Below are positions 1 through 6,269 of a DNA stretch of 6,269 bases, piece by piece; positions within the stretch are counted from its first letter, which is position 1, and each line of letters starts with the position of its first letter. The stretch comes from an uncultured Hyphomicrobiales bacterium (GTDB taxonomy: Bacteria; Pseudomonadota; Alphaproteobacteria; Rhizobiales; Beijerinckiaceae). The notes beneath the pieces were generated by a model, which did not search any database, was not told the DNA's origin, and saw only the letters and a program-made list of their open reading frames with translations. The translations under genes were made by a program, and so were the position numbers. The stretch lies in the NCBI GenBank assembly GCA_903916165.1, contig CAIWVR010000621.1, positions 1 through 6,269 on the forward strand, written 5' to 3'.

Positions 1-1786
<1,786 letters not shown>

Positions 1787-2962
1787 TCAGTTTTCCCGAA
1801 CGATCCCGTCCGACACCTCGAACCGCTGGGCGCGGTCGCCGAATGCGTCGAACAGGGAGCGGTCCGTTCCGGTGAGCCAGGCCTGGCCGCCGAGCGCGGT
1901 CAGTTCGTCATACAAGGCCGCACGCCGATCCGAATCGAGATGCGCTGCGGCTTCGTCCAATAGTAGCAGGGGAGAGGGGGCAAAATCACGCTCGAATAAT
2001 GCCTGCGCATTAGCCAGAATGAGCCCTATTAACAAGGCTTTCTGTTCACCCGTCGAGCACTGGTCCGCCGGCAGGCCTTTGGGCGCGTGAATGACGCGCA
2101 AATCCGTCCTGTGAACGCCCTCCGTCGTGCGCCCGGCGGCGCGGTCGCGGCCGCGGTTTTCGCGCAGCTGGGAGGCGATTTCCTGCTCGATATCGGTCAA
2201 CGCCATGCCATCGGCGGCGCGCAGCTCGAACGCGCCATCAAGATCGATCAGCGCCTTCGGGAAGGCCCCTTCCGGCCGCGCGAGGATCGCCTCCTGCATC
2301 ACTTTCACCGCGTCAACCCGATGGATCGCCATTGCAGCGCCGGCCGTCGCCATGCCCATCTCGATCGCGTCCAGCCAGGCGGGGTCAGCCCCTCCCCTGC
2401 TCTTCTGGCCCTGTTCCAGCAAGGCGTTGCGCTGGCGCATCGCCTTTTCATAGCCGGCCGACGCGCCCGCATGGCTCGGGAAATGCGCCAGCACCTGCCG
2501 GTCGAGGAATTTGCGTCGGTCGCCGGCCGGGCCGGCGAAGACGCGGTCCATCGACGGCGTCAGCCAGATAACCCGCATGACTTCGGCCAGTTCGCCCTGT
2601 GCCGTATCGACGCCGTCGAGCCGCGCCGTGCGCTTCGACCTGCCCTGGTCGTCGAGATCCAGTGACAGCGACAGCCGGCGATCAATCTCGCCATCGCGCA
2701 CGTCCGCCGATAGCGCCCAGCCCTTGGCGACGTCCCCTTCGGGCGTCTGCCTGACCAGCTCCGCGAATTCGGTTCCGCGCAGGCCCCGGCCCGGCGACAG
2801 CATTGACACAGCTTCAAGCAGGTTGGTCTTGCCTGCGCCATTGGACCCGTAGAGGCAGACATGGCGGCCATCGAGCCTGAGATCGAGGCCCTCGTAATTG
2901 CGGAAATTGCGCAGCCCCAGCCGCGTCAGGCGCACATGCGGACGGCGGACCTCCAGCGTCAT
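1787..2962 (-). CDS. recF: DNA replication and repair protein RecF
   Basis: SMC-like ABC ATPase that binds gapped DNA with RecO and RecR and helps load RecA onto SSB-coated single strands. At 391 residues it is slightly longer than the typical 360-380. The N-terminal core begins with the family-typical LTRLGLRNFRNYE. The Walker A loop is GSNGAGKTN (39-47). The RecF-specific stretch TPSMDRVFAGPAGDRRKFLDR spans 135-155. The ABC signature is STGEQKA (303-309), and Walker B with its catalytic Glu is LLLLDE (332-337), followed by the D-loop HLD (341-343). The ATG at 2962 lies behind a weak GGGGTGAG purine run. A GTG at residue 10 is an alternative start, but it would leave little room before the first beta strand. 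It begins 42 bases after the dnaN stop, which suggests co-transcription with dnaN. Nothing is missing or broken. Confidence 0.97.
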   Translation of the reverse strand: MTLEVRRPHVRLTRLGLRNFRNYEGLDLRLDGRHVCLYGSNGAGKTNLLEAVSMLSPGRGLRGTEFAELVRQTPEGDVAKGWALSADVRDGEIDRRLSLSLDLDDQGRSKRTARLDGVDTAQGELAEVMRVIWLTPSMDRVFAGPAGDRRKFLDRQVLAHFPSHAGASAGYEKAMRQRNALLEQGQKSRGGADPAWLDAIEMGMATAGAAMAIHRVDAVKVMQEAILARPEGAFPKALIDLDGAFELRAADGMALTDIEQEIASQLRENRGRDRAAGRTTEGVHRTDLRVIHAPKGLPADQCSTGEQKALLIGLILANAQALFERDFAPSPLLLLDEAAAHLDSDRRAALYDELTALGGQAWLTGTDRSLFDAFGDRAQRFEVSDGIVREN

Positions 2963-3004
2963 GCGCTCACCCCGGCCAGCAAATGTCCGAAGGTCTGGCC
3001 TGTC

Positions 3005-4117
3005 CTACACACGCAGCGGCATCAGGACGTACTGCGCGCCTTCATCCTTGGCGTCGAGCACGCGCGCGGGCGAGGCGGCGTCATTGAACTCGATGCGCGT
3101 CTCGTCACTTTCGATCTGGCCGGCGACATCGAGCAGGTATTTGGCGTTGAAGCCAATTTCCATGACCTCGGCGTCGTAATCCGCCTCGACATCTTCGACG
3201 CCATTGCCGGATTCCGAATGCGTCACCGCCAGCGTCAGCTTGCCCGGCGAGATCGACAGTTTCACGGAGCGCGAGCGTTCGGCCGACACCGTGGCGACGC
3301 GGTCGACCGCGTCTTTGAACAGCTTGGTGTCGATGGTGAGGATGCGGTTGTTGTCCTTGGGAATGACGCGCTGATAGTCGGGGAAGGACCCGTCGATCAG
3401 CTTGGACGTCAGAACCGCCTCGCCGACGCGGAACACGATCTTTGAATCCGACGCTTCGACCGTCACGATCTCGGGTGCGTCATCAAGCAAGCGGCGGACC
3501 TCGGCCACGGCCTTGCGCGGCACGATCACGCCCTTCAGCTTGTCGGCCCCCTTGGGCGCCTCGGTTTCGGCGAGGGCGAGACGGTGGCCGTCGGTCGCCA
3601 CCGCGCGCAGCACATTGCCTTTCGCGCCCTTGGCGTGGTGAAGGTAGATGCCGTTCAGATAGTAGCGGGTTTCCTCGGTCGAGATCGCAAACCGCGTCTT
3701 GTCGATCAGGCGGCGCAACTCGGCGGCGGCCATCTCGAATTTCACGGGCGAGGCTTCCTTGGCCATCGTCTGGAAATCGGCCGCCGGCAGGGTCGGCAGG
3801 CCGAATTTGGAGCGTCCGGCCGAAATCGACAGGCGGCCTTCGGCGAGATCGAGCAGAACCTCCGAACCTTCCGGCAGCTTGCGCACGACGTCGAAGAAGG
3901 TCTGGGCCGGAGCGGTGACGGAACCCGCCTTTTTCACCTTGGCCTCGGCCGCGTCGGTCGCTTCGATGTCGAGGTCGGTGGCGGTCAGGCGCAGGCGGTC
4001 GCCTTCGGCTTCCATAAGAATGTTGGACAGGATCGGAATCGTGTTGCGCCGCTCGACCACGGCCTGAACGTGGGACAGCGCCCGCATCAGGGCATTGCGG
4101 TCGATGGTCAGCTTCAT
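3005..4117 (-). CDS. dnaN: DNA polymerase III beta subunit (sliding clamp)
   Basis: Ring-forming clamp that tethers DNA polymerase III to DNA and serves as docking platform for repair polymerases, MutS and initiator-inactivation factors. The 370 residues match the family (366 in E. coli) and fit three clamp repeats of about 120 residues each. The N-terminus MKLTIDRNALMRAL, the RNTIPIL segment (24-30), TDLDIE (47-52) and IGFNAKYLLDV in the third domain are typical. The C-terminus YVLMPLRV corresponds to E. coli YVVMPMRL, whose last residues line the partner-binding pocket, so client binding should be conserved. The ATG at 4117 is fixed by alignment to the family. The upstream ribosome site is weak (AGGGA, 9 bases ahead). 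The gene is separated from dnaA by 233 bases rich in inverted repeats, so its expression may be partly uncoupled from dnaA. recF follows after 42 bases. Confidence 0.98.
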   Translation of the reverse strand: MKLTIDRNALMRALSHVQAVVERRNTIPILSNILMEAEGDRLRLTATDLDIEATDAAEAKVKKAGSVTAPAQTFFDVVRKLPEGSEVLLDLAEGRLSISAGRSKFGLPTLPAADFQTMAKEASPVKFEMAAAELRRLIDKTRFAISTEETRYYLNGIYLHHAKGAKGNVLRAVATDGHRLALAETEAPKGADKLKGVIVPRKAVAEVRRLLDDAPEIVTVEASDSKIVFRVGEAVLTSKLIDGSFPDYQRVIPKDNNRILTIDTKLFKDAVDRVATVSAERSRSVKLSISPGKLTLAVTHSESGNGVEDVEADYDAEVMEIGFNAKYLLDVAGQIESDETRIEFNDAASPARVLDAKDEGAQYVLMPLRV

Positions 4118-4135
4118 GTCGCCCAGTCCCTGTCA

Positions 4136-4155
4136 GTTGGCGCCCGGTTGGCGCC
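4136..4155. repeat. tandem 9-bp repeat in the dnaN leader
   Basis: GTTGGCGCC occurs at 4136-4144 and again at 4147-4155, an 11-base period, so the copies lie on about the same helix face. The repeat starts 19 bases before the dnaN start codon, and each copy contains the palindrome GGCGCC. It could be a protein site or a chance duplication. Confidence 0.45.
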
Positions 4156-4176
4156 TGCGGCTTGCCGGAAAGTATT

Positions 4177-4214
4177 CGGCCCGACACCCCCAAGCGAATG
4201 GGGAGGACGGGCCG
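4177..4214 (-). promoter_or_regulatory. stem-loop in the dnaN leader
   Basis: CGGCCCG (4177-4183) and CGGGCCG (4208-4214) form a perfect 7-bp outer stem. Inside it, on the transcript strand, TCCCC pairs with GGGGG (one G-U pair) beyond a short stretch of mismatches, and an 8-base loop ATTCGCTT closes the structure. No T-run follows on the minus strand, so this is more likely an mRNA leader structure or a protein site than a terminator. It lies about 60 bases upstream of the dnaN start codon. Confidence 0.45.
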
Positions 4215-4240
4215 GAACATTAGCGGATTGCCGCGCCGCG

Positions 4241-4281
4241 AAAAGGCCTGTTGAAGGCAAACTGCCCCCTATCAACAGGCC
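4241..4281 (-). terminator. candidate weak intrinsic terminator between dnaA and dnaN
   Basis: On the minus strand GGCCTGTTGA (4281-4272) pairs perfectly with TCAACAGGCC (4254-4245), giving a 10-bp stem with a 17-base loop, directly followed by TTTT (4244-4241) and then CGCGG. The T-run is only four bases, so termination would be partial. In RNA the stem can be extended through the U-run by G-U and A-U pairs with GGGAG upstream, which would also weaken release. It fits a read-through control point better than a full stop. Confidence 0.45.
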
Positions 4282-4294
4282 CTCCCCAGTTTGC
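4245..4294 (-). repeat. two interlocked inverted repeats (pseudoknot or attenuator topology)
   Basis: Inverted repeat one pairs 4245-4254 (GGCCTGTTGA) with 4272-4281. Inverted repeat two pairs 4257-4264 (GCAAACTG) with 4287-4294 (CAGTTTGC). One arm of each repeat lies within the loop of the other. In transcript order the linkers are 5, 7 and 2 bases. Both stems are perfect (10 and 8 bp). The two helices form either a pseudoknot or two competing hairpins; the 2-base linker across an 8-bp helix favours competition. Confidence 0.6.
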
Positions 4295-4350
4295 ATCGCC
4301 GGGAGCCGGCAGACGCCAGCCCGGAAACCTTGTCCGGGGCCGGAAACCGG

Positions 4351-5883
4351 TCAGCGCGTGTTGCGTGGGTCGGCCATGATACGCTGCTCAAGCTGGCGCA
4401 GCTCGTCAGCCATGGCTTCGTTGGAGGCGACCATCGCTGCGATCTTCCTGTAGGCGAAGAGCACGGTGGTATGGTCCCGATCGCCGAACATCCGGCCAAT
4501 CTGCGGATAGGAGCATTTGGTCAGCTGGCGGCTGAGATACATCGCGTACTGGCGCGGCAGGGCGTACTGGCGCTTCCGGCAGGCAGATTCCAGCTCGTTC
4601 TTGGTAACGCCATAGGCCTTCGCGGTTACGTCCTTGATGGTGTCAATCCGGGGCGCGCGCGAGGGGGCGCCTCCCATCTGCAGCTGGATCGACTTCTCGA
4701 CGGCAGTGCGATCGATCGGTTTGCCAGCCAGCACGGTGCCACAATAGACGTTGCGGACGGCGCCGCAGAGCGCGCGGCCTGAAGCCGGCAGGCGGTCGGC
4801 CAGAAGGTCGATCCACTCATCGGTCAGGTCGAACGCGGTTTCGATTGCAGCGGCCGCCTTGGCGACACTGTCGACACGGGCACGCAGGATCTCGCGGCGC
4901 AGGTTGCGCTCGGGCAGGTCCATCTGGGCGATGACGCCGCCATGGATCTCGTCGCGCATCCGGTCGTCGAGCTGGTCGATCAGGGCCGGCGTCTGGTCGC
5001 AGGCGAGAACGACGACGCCGCCGTTCGCGACAACGGCGCGCAGGTGGGAGAAGAACTCCACCAGCGTGCCCGGCTTCGAGCAGATAAACTGGAAGTCATC
5101 GAGCAGGACGACCTTGGCGCGGCGCATCAGCGCGCGCAGGTCCGAGGTATCTTTCCGTTTCACGCCATCGACGAAGGCGACCGTGAAATCTTCCGAGCTC
5201 ATGTAGAGGACGCTGCCCTCGCCGCGCGTCGTGCGCAGGGCAGCCTCGATGCCTTTGAGCAGGTGCGACTTGCCCACACCGTGCGGGCCGACGATCGTCA
5301 CCACGTTGGCGGAAACGCCCGCGCCCATCGCCAGACGGCGCGCAAGGCCGAACGCCACGCGATTGGAATCGCCAACGATGAAATTCTCGAGGGTCGGCGC
5401 TTCCTCGTCCGAACCGCCAGACGGCGCGGCGAACTCGCCGGTCTCGTCGTCGAAAACGTCTTCGCTGGTCGGCGCAGCCGTCGCCTGGCTGACACGCGCC
5501 AGCGCCAAGACTTCGCTGGAGATGCGCTCGCGCGCTTCGATGCGGACGCGGCGAGCGCTGCGATCAGCCTGTTCCCAGGCCTGCTGGATGAAATGGCCAT
5601 AGTCGGCCTCGACGCGCGCACGCTCGTGCTCGCTGGCGGCGGACAGGAGAATCTCGCCGTTGACTTCAGCGACTAGCTCAAGGCCCGACAGCCAGCTGTC
5701 GAACTTCACATCACCAAGACGGCGACGCAGGAGCGCGCGCGCGGAATCCCAGATAGCCGGGATCTGTTCGTGTGTGGCGTCGGCGGAAACGGCCGCCCTG
5801 CCCGCCTGCGTCAGATCGACAGCGCGCGGAGCTCCGCCGGCGCTGCCGGGAGAGAAACGTGTCGTGTTTTGTTTATTCATCAT
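4351..5883 (-). CDS. dnaA: chromosomal replication initiator protein DnaA, divergent AAA+ Box VII
   Basis: AAA+ initiator that binds and melts the origin and recruits the helicase loader; 510 residues, a usual alphaproteobacterial size. Domain I covers about 40-125 (IWDSARALLRRRL, FDSWL). A short acidic linker (about 135-165) follows. Domain III has Walker A GPHGVGKSH (199-207; Ser where most DnaA have Thr), Walker B VVLLDDFQF (258-266) and sensor II Arg370 (equivalent to E. coli Arg334). Domain IV ends with the DNA-binding LPRQYAMYLSRQL and the DnaA signature DRDHTTVLFAYRKI (468-481). Box VII reads LDDRMRDEIHGG (305-316): Arg308 aligns with E. coli Arg281, but Glu312 sits where the arginine finger Arg285 is expected. 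The start is a double ATG (5883 and 5880); an in-frame TGA at 5904-5902 with no start between rules out extension. Only a weak GGGG precedes it. Identity is certain; the degree of divergence is unusual. Confidence 0.97.
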   Translation of the reverse strand: MMNKQNTTRFSPGSAGGAPRAVDLTQAGRAAVSADATHEQIPAIWDSARALLRRRLGDVKFDSWLSGLELVAEVNGEILLSAASEHERARVEADYGHFIQQAWEQADRSARRVRIEARERISSEVLALARVSQATAAPTSEDVFDDETGEFAAPSGGSDEEAPTLENFIVGDSNRVAFGLARRLAMGAGVSANVVTIVGPHGVGKSHLLKGIEAALRTTRGEGSVLYMSSEDFTVAFVDGVKRKDTSDLRALMRRAKVVLLDDFQFICSKPGTLVEFFSHLRAVVANGGVVVLACDQTPALIDQLDDRMRDEIHGGVIAQMDLPERNLRREILRARVDSVAKAAAAIETAFDLTDEWIDLLADRLPASGRALCGAVRNVYCGTVLAGKPIDRTAVEKSIQLQMGGAPSRAPRIDTIKDVTAKAYGVTKNELESACRKRQYALPRQYAMYLSRQLTKCSYPQIGRMFGDRDHTTVLFAYRKIAAMVASNEAMADELRQLEQRIMADPRNTR

Positions 5884-5920
5884 GGCCCCACATCTACCCT
5901 TTCAAGGCGATGCCCTCCTT
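5873..5920 (-). promoter_or_regulatory. off-frame ribosome binding site and minimal upstream ORFs at the dnaA start
   Basis: A perfect AAGGAGG lies at 5920-5914, 30 bases ahead of the dnaA ATG and too far to serve it. Eight bases after it begins TTG-AAA-GGG-TAG (5905-5894), a three-codon ORF at ideal spacing. The next codon is ATG (5893), starting a six-codon ORF (MWGHDE) whose TAA ends at 5873, overlapping the double ATG of dnaA in another frame. The sequence is seen; translational control (coupling, reinitiation or a standby site) is inference. Confidence 0.4.
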
Positions 5921-5947
5921 GTCTTTTCGGACACAAAAAGTCCTCGT

Positions 5948-5967
5948 CGGCTCCAGCCCCGGAGCCG
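5948..5967 (-). promoter_or_regulatory. hairpin in the dnaA leader
   Basis: CGGCTCC (5948-5954) and GGAGCCG (5961-5967) form a perfect 7-bp stem with a six-base loop. It lies about 65 bases upstream of the dnaA start codon. A run of five T follows on the minus strand but seven bases away, too distant for a standard intrinsic terminator. It is probably part of a structured 5' leader if the promoter is upstream of it. Confidence 0.4.
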
Positions 5968-6070
5968 CAGAACGTGTTCGAACGAAGGAAAGGTTACTCG
6001 CTACAGGGGAGAGTTTTTGTCCCAACGAGGCGAGCCGTCAACCGACTCATCCGCCGCAGCTGACGAATTA

Positions 6071-6120
6071 TTTTTCATGAATCCGTCACGCGAAGACTTG
6101 CCACTGGATTCATTGAAAAA
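6071..6120. repeat. near-perfect inverted repeat with a GANTC site in each arm
   Basis: TTTTTCATGAATCC (6071-6084) matches the reverse complement of GGATTCATTGAAAAA (6106-6120) apart from one extra base, across a 21-base spacer. The innermost 8 bp (ATGAATCC/GGATTCAT) are perfect. Each arm carries one GANTC site in mirror position. Neither strand shows a T-tract after the second arm, so it is not a terminator. A dimeric or paired protein-binding site is more likely. Confidence 0.6.
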
Positions 6121-6186
6121 CTTGAGTCCGGATCGCGAGTAAACAAACAATGATCGGGAACAAGCGCAATCACGCTGACCGCGCGA

Positions 6187-6204
6187 TCATCCGTATACGG
6201 ATGA
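6187..6204. repeat. 18-bp perfect palindrome
   Basis: TCATCCGTATACGGATGA reads identically on both strands with no spacer, a form typical of operators for dimeric regulators. The half-site TCATCCG recurs at 6047-6053, next to the first GANTC site. The half-site TCATCCGTA shares only six of nine positions with the DnaA box, so I do not call it one. Confidence 0.55.
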
Positions 6205-6269
6205 ATGCACGCGCAATAGACGTCGCAGCGCGCGACGCACTGCGACTTTGGGATTCAACTGCGAAGGAA

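Larger units (their letters stand above)
4118..4350 (-). other. dnaA-dnaN intergenic spacer rich in inverted repeats
   Basis: This 233-base spacer holds no gene. From the dnaA side it contains two copies of CCGGAAACC (4321-4329 and 4340-4348), a small hairpin GCCGG-GAG-CCGGC (4298-4310), two interlocked inverted repeats (4245-4294), the large hairpin at 4177-4214 and the tandem repeat at 4136-4155. Several of these could act on RNA made from dnaA into dnaN. A dnaN promoter may also lie here, but I see no convincing -35/-10 pair. Confidence 0.6.
6044..6256. promoter_or_regulatory. cluster of five GANTC (CcrM-type) methylation sites
   Basis: Sites are GACTC 6044-6048, GAATC 6079-6083, GATTC 6107-6111, GAGTC 6124-6128 and GATTC 6252-6256. 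The remaining 6 kb has only eight (at 365, 1932, 3210, 3444, 4036, 4586, 5366 and 5744). GANTC is the target of the cell-cycle-regulated methyltransferase CcrM in alphaproteobacteria; in Caulobacter the methylation state of the dnaA promoter influences dnaA transcription. The 6044 site lies two bases upstream of a -35-like TTGACG (minus strand, 6041-6036), but no good -10 follows it. Confidence 0.6.
5884..6269. other. non-coding region upstream of dnaA
   Basis: This 386-base region has no convincing gene. It holds the dnaA leader and presumably its promoter. Positions 6061-6160 are about 58 percent A+T, well above the flanking genes. It contains five GANTC sites, an inverted repeat at 6071-6120, a palindrome at 6187-6204, a hairpin at 5948-5967, and a smaller inverted repeat GTCGCAG/CTGCGAC (6222-6228 and 6240-6246). 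No match to the DnaA box TTATCCACA, and no TTAA-N7-TTAA CtrA site, was found by eye. Confidence 0.7.

Noticed and set aside
5970..5983. GAAC-N6-GAAC, resembling the alphaproteobacterial LexA box
   Set aside because: The known box is GTTC-N7-GTTC; the spacing here is one base short, and dnaA is not a usual SOS gene.
6013..6041. TTGACG with a possible -10 17 bases downstream as the dnaA promoter
   Set aside because: The -35-like part is good, but the -10 positions read AAAAAC or similar and match neither TATAAT nor the alphaproteobacterial form.
5660..6142. Long plus-strand open frames opposite dnaA and the other genes
   Set aside because: They are shadows of high-GC genes: low-complexity Arg/Ser/Ala/Pro-rich translations with no family resemblance, fully opposite well-supported proteins.
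6173..6268. Minus-strand frames open from the right edge, possibly the end of a gene upstream of dnaA
   Set aside because: Two of the three minus frames are open for about 30 codons, neither shows the codon bias of the neighbours or a known C-terminus.
6150..6269. Plus-strand open frame starting ATG at 6150 and open to the window end (40 codons)
   Set aside because: No clear ribosome site, third-position GC of about 60 percent (well below the four genes), no recognisable protein, and it runs through the palindrome. It could be the start of a divergent gene but cannot be supported from this window.

Overview
The window is the replication-initiation gene cluster of a GC-rich bacterium, most likely an alphaproteobacterium. 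All four genes lie on the minus strand and read from right to left: dnaA (replication initiator), dnaN (sliding clamp), recF (gap repair loader) and a 3'-truncated gyrB (gyrase B subunit). No mobile element, RNA gene, CRISPR array or foreign island is visible. The placement rests on the style of the four proteins and on a dense cluster of GANTC sites, the CcrM methylation motif typical of alphaproteobacteria, in front of dnaA. A Caulobacterales/Hyphomonadaceae-like source is my best guess, not a demonstrated fact.

Layout, in transcription order. Positions 6269-5884 are a 386-base non-coding region upstream of dnaA. It holds five GANTC sites, a near-perfect inverted repeat with one GANTC in each arm, an 18-bp perfect palindrome, a leader hairpin, and a strong Shine-Dalgarno sequence that does not serve the dnaA start. 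dnaA occupies 5883-4351. A 233-base spacer (4350-4118) carries two interlocked inverted repeats, one of which looks like a weak intrinsic terminator, and a second large hairpin close to dnaN. dnaN occupies 4117-3005. recF follows after 42 bases (2962-1787), and gyrB after 64 bases (1722 to the left edge), so dnaN-recF-gyrB is probably one transcription unit.

Functionally, DnaA opens the origin, the DnaN clamp gives the replicase processivity (and, by general knowledge, helps inactivate ATP-DnaA), RecF helps load RecA at gaps behind stalled forks, and gyrase removes the supercoils made by replication. The genes are conventional. The notable points are a DnaA whose Box VII position normally held by the arginine finger is a glutamate, and the regulatory DNA around dnaA: possible methylation-timed transcription upstream, unusual translation-initiation architecture at the start, and a possible attenuator between dnaA and dnaN. 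No consensus DnaA box was found, so the window gives no direct support for an origin here.
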